A stretch of DNA of 64,000 bases from Rhynchopus sp. YZ270_cl-10 (lineage: Eukaryota > Euglenozoa > Diplonemea > Diplonemida > Diplonemidae). Positions 43,014-53,600 of the stretch are shown here, in pieces. The translations under genes and the position numbers were made by a program. A model generated the notes under the pieces. That model was not told the DNA's origin, ran no database searches, and was given only the letters and a program-made list of their open reading frames with translations. Within the stretch, counting starts at the first letter, position 1. The number at the start of each line of letters is the position of its first letter. The DNA is taken from the NCBI GenBank assembly GCA_964035575.1, contig OZ037892.1, positions 558,001-622,000 on the forward strand. The letters run 5' to 3'.

Positions 43014-43598
43014 AAAAAGGGAGGAGAGAACAGGGGGGGTGTCGATGGGATGCAATTTTTGAAGAAAAAGCAAAAAAAAACAAAAATTAAATTTTAAAAA
43101 TTGCCGACGCAACAAAAAAAAAGAAAAATATTTGAAAAGAGCGGAGGGGAAGAGGGGTTCCCTTCCCGGATTGGGTGAGAAATTCACTTTTTATTTGGAA
43201 CTCCATAACAATTTTGATGTTTTTTTCTCGCTGTGCTTCACATTTTGTCTATCACTCAGATAACCTCCCGGACTGGGTGGGGGTCTAGCTTTTTTGGGTG
43301 AGGGGGATTTTTTATTTAGTATACAGCTACAGTGCAAACGTGTGGATGAGTTACCTCCCCCTCCCCCTTCCCCCCTTTCCTCCACTCTCCTCTCATTTTA
43401 TTCTTTTCGAGACAATCCAGCAGTGTTTGACATGCTGTGCTCCTTCGTCTCGCTGGGGCTGATTGTAGAATCCGCTGCGTTTCACGCATCCACCCATACT
43501 TCAAATACCACTCTGCCCACAACAAACACACCACAGGGGGACTGTGCATACGTCCTACCCATCCTCCCCTATCCCCCACCCCCCCCTCTGCCTCAGCA
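43014..43598 (+). other. Spacer before a membrane-protein gene
   Basis: T/A runs, then increasingly pyrimidine-rich sequence ending CCTCTGCCTCAG (43585-43596), only two bases before the next ATG, which would leave almost no gene-encoded 5' UTR after trans-splicing. Confidence 0.4.
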
Positions 43599-45254
43599 AT
43601 GCGGTCAGCCTTCCGCCTAGGCACTTTGATAGTAATGGTGGCCGTTGCGGTCGGGGATATCACAGTGACCAACCCGAGCACAGGGTTTGCTTGCTCTGCG
43701 GGGGGGGAGGAGGTGGTGGGGTGCGATACTGTGTCGTCGACTAAGACCCTTTTTTTGAATATCCAGGTATCCACCTGTCCTAATCAGTGCACTTGCAACG
43801 CTGAAGGGGGTGGGAAGATGAGTGAACTCTTCGGGAGCTGCAGTGGGTTTGGCGACGGAAGCGTAGAGTGGATTAAGGTAGCGAACACAACAAACTGCCT
43901 GGGCACAGAGGACTATGTGATACGCAACGCTGTGCGTGGCTGCATCGTTCTCTTTGAGATCAACGGTGCGGACAACTCCTCCATGAGCTTCCAATACAAT
44001 GCCGCCTCCAACTCCGACATCACCAACTACTTAGGAGACCTCAAATGCTCCGGTCTAGACGACCCTGCCTCGCTCACCCTAAGGGATACACTACACTGCA
44101 CCGCACTCTCCTCGCATAAGGCTGGGGAGAGTCTCACATTTACCTTCATGGCAGAGCTTCTTTATGGAAAGAACGTCACCTTCCTCTCAGAAGTAGGAGG
44201 GACAGTGCACAGTGCAGACTGGGCGCCAAAGGCAACACCGTTTAACCTCTCCTTTGATTATCAAATCCAAGCGGAACCGACGGATGTGCTCAAATTAAAG
44301 TATTCGTTTGCGTCCGATGTTTCGGTGACGCTGTGGGACGGAAAAGGGGAGTTTTTGAAGCCCCCAGTATTACCTCCGGATGAGAATTCTGTGTTGAAAT
44401 GTAATATGACAGAATTGACGTGTTTTGTGACGGCGTATGATGGGGTAGGGGTGGTGCGGGCGGTTCCGGCGGATTTTACGATTTCGCATGAATTTGTGAA
44501 TACAACAAACAGCGACAACAACTGCGCGGTGCATGACATAATCGTTGAGGTGCTGCCGTACTCGGATGCCTCTTTTGAGATGGCCATTGGACATCAAGGA
44601 ACCTGCGAGTTTATCAACGTTGCGATAGAATTGAATGTTTCCGTCAACGGACAGCTTCTTTTAACCGAACAGGAGGACGGAAGCTACAGCCATGCACCCC
44701 TCGTTTTGCGTGTACCAGGCAAAACCACGCCCATCCCTCCTACACCACAGCCAACAGAGGCTCCACCGACGGATGAACCGCCACCACCACCACCAACACC
44801 AAACCCACCTCCAGCTACCCCATACCCAATGCGCACAGTAGCGCCAATCCCGACGGATTCCCCAACAGAGAAAGACAAAAACTCCATTTTGATCATTCTC
44901 GGGGCCATCGCAGGGGTCTTAGTACTGTTTGTGGGGCTTTGCGCGTTGGGGCGCTTTTTAACAAAGCAGAGAACAAAAACCGCAGAAATTCAAACATTCT
45001 GTGTTCTCGGGTACGACGGTGAGCATCCACCAAAACGGCAGTTTTCCACTCCATTAATCGAAGAAGGACCGACAGATGAATTGCAGGATAAATCCCCACA
45101 ACAGGCAGAACCCGAATTTGCGCCAGACTTCGAAGAAGAAGAGGACGATGGGACAAACAACACCCCCGAGCCCAAAGAGGAAATCGCATCCATCCAAGAA
45201 GCTGAGACAGATGCCTTTGTGCCCAATGGGGACGAGATTGAGGTAATGGAGTGA
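43599..45254 (+). CDS. Type I membrane glycoprotein, unknown family
   Basis: A 551-residue protein. A signal peptide (about 1-19, LGTLIVMVAVAVG) is followed by a beta-rich ectodomain of about 360 residues with around 13 Cys and several N-glycosylation sequons (NTTN, NNSS, NVTF, NLSF, NMTE). Then come a Pro/Thr stalk of about 55 residues (PPTPQPTEAPPTDEPPPPPP), one transmembrane helix (SILIILGAIAGVLVLFVGLC) and an acidic cytoplasmic tail of about 95 residues. The layout is that of a surface receptor or adhesin. I recognise no domain. The N-terminal Cys cluster (CPNQCTCNAEGGG) is compact. No intron. Confidence 0.75.
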   Translation: MRSAFRLGTLIVMVAVAVGDITVTNPSTGFACSAGGEEVVGCDTVSSTKTLFLNIQVSTCPNQCTCNAEGGGKMSELFGSCSGFGDGSVEWIKVANTTNCLGTEDYVIRNAVRGCIVLFEINGADNSSMSFQYNAASNSDITNYLGDLKCSGLDDPASLTLRDTLHCTALSSHKAGESLTFTFMAELLYGKNVTFLSEVGGTVHSADWAPKATPFNLSFDYQIQAEPTDVLKLKYSFASDVSVTLWDGKGEFLKPPVLPPDENSVLKCNMTELTCFVTAYDGVGVVRAVPADFTISHEFVNTTNSDNNCAVHDIIVEVLPYSDASFEMAIGHQGTCEFINVAIELNVSVNGQLLLTEQEDGSYSHAPLVLRVPGKTTPIPPTPQPTEAPPTDEPPPPPPTPNPPPATPYPMRTVAPIPTDSPTEKDKNSILIILGAIAGVLVLFVGLCALGRFLTKQRTKTAEIQTFCVLGYDGEHPPKRQFSTPLIEEGPTDELQDKSPQQAEPEFAPDFEEEEDDGTNNTPEPKEEIASIQEAETDAFVPNGDEIEVME

Positions 45255-46600
45255 GGTCTTTTTAGGGGGAAAAAAGGGGGGTTATCTGTTTTGTTTTGTT
45301 GCTTCTGTTTCGGTTGAGGTTGCTCAAGGAGAGTATTGGGAGGAGATTTCTTCCCATTTTAAAAATATGATTTCAAAAAGTATCCTGACTTCGGGTTGAC
45401 AGAGCCATTGTCTGAGACAAATAGTTGGTAGATAGATACTACGAAAAAAATAATGTTTTTCTTGCGAGTTACCCAGATGTTCCTCATTGTTCCAATATAT
45501 TTTTTTTTATCTCGTTTCTGCCGATATTCTGCAAAAGTTTTTTTTTTCTCATTTTAAAAGAAGCCCCCTTTTGTTTGAGTGACATTAGGTGATCAGTCGG
45601 TGCAACCATAGGGTAGTGAAAGCTGTCCACACTAAACCAACAGAGTCAATAAAAAAATATCTCAAACTTGAAAAAAGGTACCATGCTTCATGGAGCCTCG
45701 ATAAATAAGTGAACAAGGTTGATTAGAATCCCTGTATTTTGCAGAGGTTTCCGAAGTCAACGTCTTCAGGTTGGCAATTGATGTTTTGCAGTGTGTTGTT
45801 CAGAGCATTCTCAAGGGGGTGTTCGTTGGCAAACGTGTACGGTAGAGTGAGGGGGGTAAACATGAGAAAAAAAAATGCAGCCCTCGGGTGGCAGCATTAA
45901 TAAGTGAGGGGGGGGGAAAGCGAGAAATTTTTGTTTTTTAGAAAAAACAAAACTACAGGCTCATTCCTAAATTGCTTGTTCTTTTCTGGATTTTCAAAAA
46001 AAAATAAGTATGCGCTCTGGTTATTTGGTGCTAAGGTCGCATTGGTCTGAAGACCTTCTTTTTTTGTCAAAGGTGCTCGTTAAAAAAATCTATGAAACGA
46101 TTTTGTGCGGAATGTTCCAAAAAACAGTCCTTTCAAGGTGTTTCGTCAAAACAAAAAATTTACCGCCTGCGGCGGGCCTCTTTTATGTTCCGGCAGCCTT
46201 TGACCCATTTTCAGTCTATTCTCGTTCCTTGGCCCCCTTTACCTTACACTGACGTTGGACAAAACAAAGAATTTGTCCATTTCGTCAAATTGACCCCACA
46301 GCGCGGACGGATTCTGGAAATGCAAGTGTAGGTGTTTTTCGGATGGTCAAACACAAAAAAAAAAAAAAAAAAAAAAAAACGACCATAAAAAGTACCCATT
46401 TTCCACCCTGGTTATTTGCATACTTTGTTTTGAAAATTCTCGGAAAAAGTTTCAATATTTAGGAGTAAGCCTGCAAAACTACAGCCTTGGGCCACCTTTA
46501 CCCATAAGGCATCGTTTCTTTTAAAAATACATTACAAAAAATATCAGTTTATTGCCATACATACGTTTCTGTTCGCTGGGTGGGTGGGAGTTGCGATGGG
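45255..46600. other. Repeat-rich spacer, no gene
   Basis: T/A-rich sequence with an R1 unit at 46250-46330 (GAATTTGTCCATTTCG, GACCCCACAGCGCGGACGG) preceded by CCGCCTGCGGCGGGCC, and an A-run of about 26 at 46354-46379. Confidence 0.35.
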
Positions 46601-46609
46601 TTGTGTTGT

Positions 46610-46720
46610 TTTCTTAGCGATGGGGTTCGATAACCCGTGGAGAACCAGTGCCCTGCGTCTGCCGATGTACGACATTTTTTTTTTTTTTTGGCACTTTTCA
46701 ACTTCTCTTTTAGATGAGCG
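46610..46720 (+). repeat. M3 module, fullest copy
   Basis: GGGGTTCGATAACCCGTGGA, GAACCAGTGCCCTGCG, TCTGCCGATGTACGAC, a T-run, then GGCACTTTTCAACTTCTC. Matches 10.14-10.22 kb on + and 18.22-18.29 kb on -. Confidence 0.45.
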
Positions 46721-47119
46721 TTGAACGCGAAATAACAGATTCATTTTCACAACTTTTTTTCTTTGAAAAATAATCAATGTTTATGAACCGCGTTTTCTTT
46801 AGGATGTGCCTCTGAGAAATGCGTGACAAAAGGATGGACGTACCTTAAGATGGAACGCGTGAACTAAATTCATCTTCCTAACTTTCTTTTTTTAAAGATG
46901 TGTACAACGAAAAATGCCCGATTACCGGATGAGTAAAACAAATTCTAAAAAAACCTTTCTTTTGTATTGTGATGTCCTCGGGCCGCTCGGTTTTAACCGA
47001 GAGTGGTGTAGTTCTTGTTTTTTGTTTTGTTTTGGGGAGTGGGTGGGGTTTCTGTAATAGCAACAAATATTTTGTGAAGATGTAATGTGCCCTCAAGGAC
47101 AGTCATCTTTTTAACTTTT

Positions 47120-47545
47120 CTTCTAAAGATAACTAAAGCACTGCGAGGCTTAAGTTTATCTTACACATTTTTTTTTTTTTTTTTGCCTCACGATGTGTAC
47201 TAAACACGAGAGGCTTAATCTCATCTTACCAGTTCCCCCCTCGTTTTTTCCCTTACTTTACCTCCTTGCGCTTAAGGGTTTCGCTGGTGTCGTCTATTCA
47301 TGGTCATTATTCCTTTTTTTTGAAGGTGACTTAACACGAGAGGCTTAGGTTCATCTCAAATTGTTCAAGTAGTACAGGCTTCGATCAACATTTGATTTTT
47401 TTTCTTTTGTTTGCCAGCAACCAAGCAAAAGAAAAAGTCACCCTTTTTCTTATTATTCCAGCCCCAACCTTGAGGTGACTGCACACAAATGAAGCTTTAT
47501 ATCTGTAGTTCAGTCGGAGGTGCCTGCATCAACAACCACAGTATC
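47120..47545 (+). repeat. Cluster of three M2 hairpins and one M4
   Basis: M2 copies are at about 47126-47170 (CTAAAGC/GCTTAAG, one mismatch), 47199-47235 and 47325-47360; M4 is at 47508-47541 (TTCAGTCGGAGGTGCCTGC). All are on +, each separated by T-rich sequence. The module order repeats that at 8.65-9.25 kb. Confidence 0.5.
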
Positions 47546-47574
47546 TTATCAACTTTTCAGAGGTAAATCTCGAA

Positions 47575-47685
47575 ATGTATTGTAGGACTGCATGGTTGAG
47601 GTCCACCCAGGGTGCACCCGGTCATTGTACCAAAGGTACACTGCCACGAGAGGGATTTTGTATTGCAAGTCAAACTTTCTTTTTC
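47575..47685 (+). repeat. SINE-like repeat ending in M1
   Basis: TTGTAGGACTGCATGGTTGA, GGTCCACCCAGGGTGC, GGTCATTGTACC, then M1 at 47633-47675. 47686-48419 has weak open frames on both strands and no recognised gene. Confidence 0.45.
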
Positions 47686-48419
47686 AGGGGAGGAAAAAGC
47701 ATGGGTTGTGTCGAATTGAAAAAAACCAACACCGTTTCCCCCTTTGAAGAACAGAAAGAAAAAAGACACTGCCCTTCGTTTGTCTTTGGTATTGTGGATA
47801 GGTACCAGCAGTCTTCTAGATGGGAAGTTATTGTGTGGAATGAATTTTATGGGAAAGGGAGAAAACTGTTGAAAATTAGCCACAAAAAAGGTATAAAGTT
47901 TCGTAGCAGCCAAACGTATGTCACCCGGGATCCGCTCCGTTCGAGTGGATGCGGGAGAAAACGTAACAACGGCAGTCCGCGAAACAGAAATAGGAGGTGG
48001 ACTTGTGATTATCAAAACTAGACGATATCATCAACTGATCTTGATATAAAAAAAATATGACAGTGTTTTTTCGTTGACCGCAGATTATCAAAAAAAGACG
48101 CAACGGCTATCCACGAAACGAGAGATCGGAAGGTGAAGGGCGCGTGGAGTGGGGGTTCGAGAAATGGTGTCTACACGTTGTCAATTTGCCAAGGAAAAAA
48201 GAAGGAAAAAGAAGACAGTTGTATTTTCCCATTTTTGTTTTTATACCGTCAACGTCAAAAAAAAATTATTTGCGCATGAGAGGATAAGGGTAGGCACAAT
48301 TTTTTTTTTGTTTAATGCTCGGTCGGGTCCCAAAAAGTTCCGCGCGCGCGCGCAGAAAAAAACACACAAAGAAAAAAAAACACACACACAGAGACACAGC
48401 AAAAATAAAACATCGAAGC

Positions 48420-49520
48420 CAGGCTGTTTTCTAATTCTGGAAATTTTCCGGAAAATTCCGACATCCGGAAGCAATTTTTTTCCTTGAAAAAACAGTGGGT
48501 TTTCAGCCCAAACATGCCGCGATAGGCATTTCCAGAATCCGCTCGTTCTGTGGTGGGGGATATACAGAAAAACCGGCAAAATTTTAGTGGCATAAATTTC
48601 CACAAAATATGAACCCATCCTCATAAACAAGGGTCATTTTCAGGTCGGAAAATCCAAATTCGGATAAAATTGTGGCGTTCCTGACTGGGAACAGGTAGCG
48701 CCGCAGGCGCACGGTACCCAACTTTTGTCTTTTTCTTTTCCCCTTTTCTCTGCTTTCTTTTGATGCGCGAGCCGATTGCTCTCCACGGTGGGGTCACATG
48801 ATAGAATTATATCATGTGACCCACTCGTACATGGAGGATTCTGTGTCCGAAGATATTTGGTTGATTTTTCCCGTGGAGGAAGACGGGAGGGAAAGTCAAG
48901 ATAACCTGTTGGCGTACAGGCTTCGCGCTAACTTTTGGAAAAAAATCTGAAAAATCGTGTTTCGGGACCAAAAAAACGCACCTCAAATAGGGTTACGTCT
49001 GGGGGTGAAAAAACAGTGTTTTGTGGCATTTCCGAGCCAATCCCAGGCTGTGGTGGGGCATATTCGGAAAAATGGACAAAATTTTAGTGACTTAAATTTT
49101 CACAAAATATGAACCCATACTCTTAAACAGGGGCATTTTCAGGTCTGAAAACCCAACTTCAGATGAAATAGTGGTGTTTTGACTGGGAACAGTAGGTAGC
49201 GCCGCAGGCGCACGGTACCCAACTTTTGTCTTTTATTTTTCCCTTTTCTCTGCTTTCTTTTGATCGCGCGAGCCGATTGCTCTCCACGGTGGGGTCACAT
49301 GTGTGTGTGAAAACACTCTCAAGTACCCTTACTATGAAATATGAGATTCTCTGGTTTTCTTAAGGAAACCCCGGTTTGCAAAAAAAAAAACGCACCACAA
49401 AAATATCCAAAAATCCCGGGACAAAGGACAGAAGTTAGCGCAAAGCCTGTTGGCGTAAGGCAATGTTTTTTTTTTCTTCCATGTTTTTTTTTTTTGGAAT
49501 CTCAAAATTTTCCGCGCGCG
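48420..49520 (-). repeat. Dispersed repeat family R1, two tandem copies, minus orientation
   Basis: Two copies of the 14.86-15.66 kb repeat in reverse (about 48.42-48.82 and 49.01-49.38 kb), each with GGTAGCGCCGCAGGCGC, CACGGTACCCAACTTTTGTC, GAGCCGATTGCTCTCCACGG and ACAAAATATGAACCCAT. They differ by about 10-15 percent by eye. Confidence 0.5.
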
Positions 49521-49764
49521 CGAGCATTAAACAAAAAAAAAAGTGTGCCTACCCTAATCATCTATTTTAAGTTTTCTTCTTTTATTTCAAGAAAAGAAAA
49601 AAAAAAAGACCTACAGCCAAGCAACTTGCGCTGACGTTTTTTTACTCCCTCTTTTTGTTCTTCATTCGAGATGCGAACACTAATACGCATTTATCTTTCA
49701 AGCCCCCTTTTTACCCTATTATACCTTCTATTCAGTAGAACAGAAAGTACATGAAATATTTTTT

Positions 49765-50065
49765 TGATGACGAATCACAAGAGGCTTAGGTTCATCACAA
49801 AGTCCTGGTCACGCGCCAAGGTACACAGCCACGAGAGGGGTTTTTGTATCTCAATTGTACATTTTTTTTTCGAGAGGACCCTACATCACACAGGATTCAT
49901 ACCCCTGTGTTCGCAATGATCCCCGTTCATCTGAGTGGAAGCGGGAGTACAAACCACGAAATGGGTGTAGAACTGCATGGTTGGGGTGTCCATCCCCAGT
50001 ACAGCCGGTCATATACCAAAGGTACACTGTCACGAGAGGGCTTTGTATTTCAAGTCATACATTTT
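49765..50065 (+). repeat. M2, M1 and a full SINE-like copy in series
   Basis: M2 (49767-49800), M1 (49817-49856), then a SINE-like unit: AATGATCCCCGTTCATCTG, AAACCACGAAATGGGTGTAG, GGTTGGGGTGTCCATCCCC, AGCCGGTCATATACC, and M1 again (50018-50058). From 50066 to 50603 no gene is called; an AG at 50583-50584 (TTCTCCAG) could be a trans-splice acceptor. Confidence 0.5.
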
Positions 50066-50603
50066 TTCCCTTGCAATGTGGCTAATCGCATAAAACCTTA
50101 GATTCTCCATCTTACCACCTCTTCCTTTACCAAATGGCCGTGGTCTCTTTTTGAACTGTAATTTTCTCTCCCCCCAGAGTTTTCCTTTTGACCCTCTTCA
50201 GGCCCGATTCATCTTTCACGCTATTCTGTTACTTAGCTGCCCTGTGTGATATTTCTCCTATGAAGGGACGGGCACGCAGTCCTCACCCCAAATGCATTTT
50301 CCATCCCACAAAAAAAAAGCGCGTTATGTACAACGGGGAACCGAATATAATCAAAACAAAAGGATACCCTTTTCTCCCCCCTCGGCATTTGATAGTCATG
50401 CTGCTGACCGGGAATCCTGGATGCTCTTCAGTTAGGATACTTGGTTTGCGTGGTTTACTGCCCACGGCAGTGCTCATTGCACGCATTTTTCTACGATTGA
50501 TCTACTTCAACTGCACAACACAATTCTTTCGCAGTGAAGTGTTGAGAGAAACCTTTCTCCCTTCCCACTAAAGAAAGTTCTCCAGGTGTACACAAAAGAC
50601 ACA

Positions 50604-53600
50604 ATGAGCCATCCACCATTGCCGCCGGGTGGACCGCCTATTTCACCACCACCAGGTCCACCCCATGGGATGCCACATGGGGTGCCGCACAGTGCTCCAC
50701 CACCGAGTGGTGGGCCGCCGCTTCCGTCTGGCCCGCCGCCACCGGGTCACCCTCCGGTGGTGCACCAGCCCCCTGGGTACCCTCCGGCAGATACGAGCAG
50801 CTACTATGGGGGTGGGTATGGGGCGTACCCAGGGTACCCCCCTGCACCGCAGGGCTACCCGCCTGCACCCCCGCAGGGGTATTATCAGTCTCCCTACCCT
50901 CCCACTTCGTCGTACCCACCCTCGCAGGTGGCGGTGCGGCCGACAATGCGGCCAGCAGCTCCCCACGTCAACCCACCCCCAGGCACGCTGGGTGCTAGCC
51001 CAAAGCAGTACTCTCCGTCGCCCTCTGGGACCAAGGAGGCAAGGACGCTGTACATTACAGGAATTGACCAGTCGGTGGATGAGCAAACCTTCAGAGAGTT
51101 CTTCGCAAGCTACTTCCCCGTGGTGCGGTGCAGGCTTGCAGGGGATTCGGAGCACCCCTCGCGGTTTGGGTTCATGGAGTTGGAGAAAGAGTCCGACGCA
51201 GCTGATATGACAACGTACAGCATGCAGGTCAAGCTGAAGGGACGGCCCTTGAGAATAGTGCACTCCAAGGCTGCGATCCAGTCTGAGAATGCACAGTCGT
51301 CGCGTGTGTCGCAGGCAGGGGCACCACGTACGATTCACTGTACAGGGTTCCCCGCCGCAGCCACGGAGAAGGAGTTGGTTGATTATTTCCAATTAAAACT
51401 CAATATAGGTATGCTTATTGCCCGATTGCGGACCGTATTCCCCTTTTTTTTTGACTTATCACAATCAACACCATACTTCAGTGGGGGAGAAAAAATGAGC
51501 AAAAGCTTTTTTGGGTTCAGTTTTACTTGCTGCTTGCGTTGGCTGTATTGCCATCGCTCAGGGCATATCCTAAATATGAGGTCTGAGCGGCCAAATTTGC
51601 CAAAAGGGTGCAAAAAAAAGGGGCGGATTTTTTTTTGATTTTTTTTCCAGGTTTCATCGTTGGTGGCGCTTTTTAACATCGGCATTTGCATTTCCGGAAT
51701 CCGTCCGGCCAGTGGTGGGGTCAATTTGCCGAAATGGACAAGTTCTCGTTTTTGGTCAATTTCCGCACAGTACACAGTACACAGTACACAGTACACAGTA
51801 CACAGTACACAGTACACAGTACACAGTACACAGTACACAGTACACAGTACACAGTACACACGGGGTCCACCAATCGTTTGGATTGTCGACATTTCGCAGA
51901 GTCACCAAAGTGTAAGATTTTTTTGGCATTGGAAAGGTTGGGCCATTTCTGAGAACTTCAATAAATCAGATCTCTGAGAGATTTGTTTTTAATTCCCATT
52001 TTCATGTCGGGAGTTTACGTGGAAACGCCTTTGAAACCGTGCGTTCTTTAAGGATTCTATAGGCAAAACAGGCGTTTTGCACCAAAAACCACAAGTTTCA
52101 ACACAAACCCCGGTTTTTTGGCCCAGACCCGTGTATGTGGCGCCGAAAACACGCTTGCGCATTATCAGAACCCTGCGTGGGCCACACACGGTCGTGCACA
52201 CGTGCCCTTTGCCTTGTCACACAACCCACGTTTTCACACCCAAAAACGACAAAGCCGTTTGTGGGCAAAAACCACCCAAAAACCCACACACAGGGGTTTG
52301 CGAGTGTTAAGGATTAGCAAACCCAAATATACAGTACACAGTACACAGGTACACAAAAAACTAGAAAACGACACTTCGCTGCGACCACGGGCCACCCCAT
52401 AGGGGGTGAATTTTTTCACACCGAAAATGGTGTTTTTGGACTGTTTCGCACCAGATCTTTCCAAATATTTTTTTTACGGGCACTTTTGTCAAGTAGGTTT
52501 CCCCTTAGACCCCCTAGACCCCTCGTGCAAAAAAAAGGGGCAACGTGGGACCTTATAGCCGTGCAAAAAAAAGGGGCGCACTTTTTTTCAAAAACCCGCG
52601 GGTACCGGGTACAGACTTAGGATATGCCCTGCCATCGCTTTGGATTTTTTTTTTTTTTTGTGAAGTTGTCAGCAGAGCTATATTTTTTGTTTTCAATATT
52701 TTTGTTTTTGTTATTCGCACATCAGTACCTCATCCCAACCCCCCCCTTTTCAGGCAAGATAACGAACATCAGAGTGTGCGGGGAAGTTGGGGCGGCAGGA
52801 AGGTTCTGCTTTGTGGAGTTCGAACAGGATGAGACTGTGATAAAGGCGATCACGCACGATGGGTGCTCGGTATGGATCTTTTCTAAATTTTACGACTTTG
52901 TAACTCTCCTTTTGGTTCCTATGCCCTGCCGACAGGGTGGCTACTCTTGTTCTGCCCAAGGCTAGCCCTGGGACCGGGTCCCAGTTGACGCCCTTTCCCC
53001 TGGGCTTGTTAGATCCATCTTGGGTGGTTTGCCTTTCGAATATTACTTCAGAATGGCAATACCTCGCCATTTACCGCAAAGGGGGTACAGGCAGCACACC
53101 TTTCCCCAGGGTGTGGTAGGGCCTCGCTGATGTGGCTTGCCTGACAATAGTGGTCGGTGTAGGGGGTGGGGGTGATCTAACATTAGCGATACTGAGGTCA
53201 CTCTCTCCGTGTCAGAGAGTTCTGAGTGGCCACAGGTATTTTTTAGGTGCTGGGTGTTTTTTTGAGTAGTAGTGTACACCCAGCGGTTGGTCGGGCAGCA
53301 ATTTGCTTCCTGGCCTGGTGTGCACCTTCTTTGCACTTTACACATCAATAACCATTCTTAGCCTCTTACATACCAACAACCCTTCCCTTCTTTGCACAGA
53401 TGGACGGCAGCATTCTGCGCATTATGCGTAGCCGAAGTGTGATACAGGCGGGCTCAGGGTCAGCAGCATTTGCAGCAACATTACCACCGGGGACGATTCA
53501 GATGGGTGCCGTGCAGCCGCTTCCCCCAAGCCAATCCGGCACCGCAGGGCTGTCGTTGTTGGTAGAGGGCTTCGGCGAGGAGGTATGGGATATGGGATAT

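Noticed and set aside
43599-45254. HAP2/GCS1 gamete fusogen
   Set aside because: The general plan is similar (Cys-rich ectodomain plus one TM) but I cannot see the characteristic conserved cysteine block.
46615-46650. tRNA gene at GGGGTTCGATAACCC
   Set aside because: B-box-like only; no acceptor, D or anticodon arms can be formed around it. No other tRNA candidate was found on either strand.
47557-48021. Protein gene of about 150 residues on either strand
   Set aside because: Competing frames on both strands, repeat modules inside, no domain and no start or acceptor context.
50188-50571. 127-residue frame upstream of the RRM gene
   Set aside because: No domain and no codon bias matching the neighbours; probably leader and spacer.
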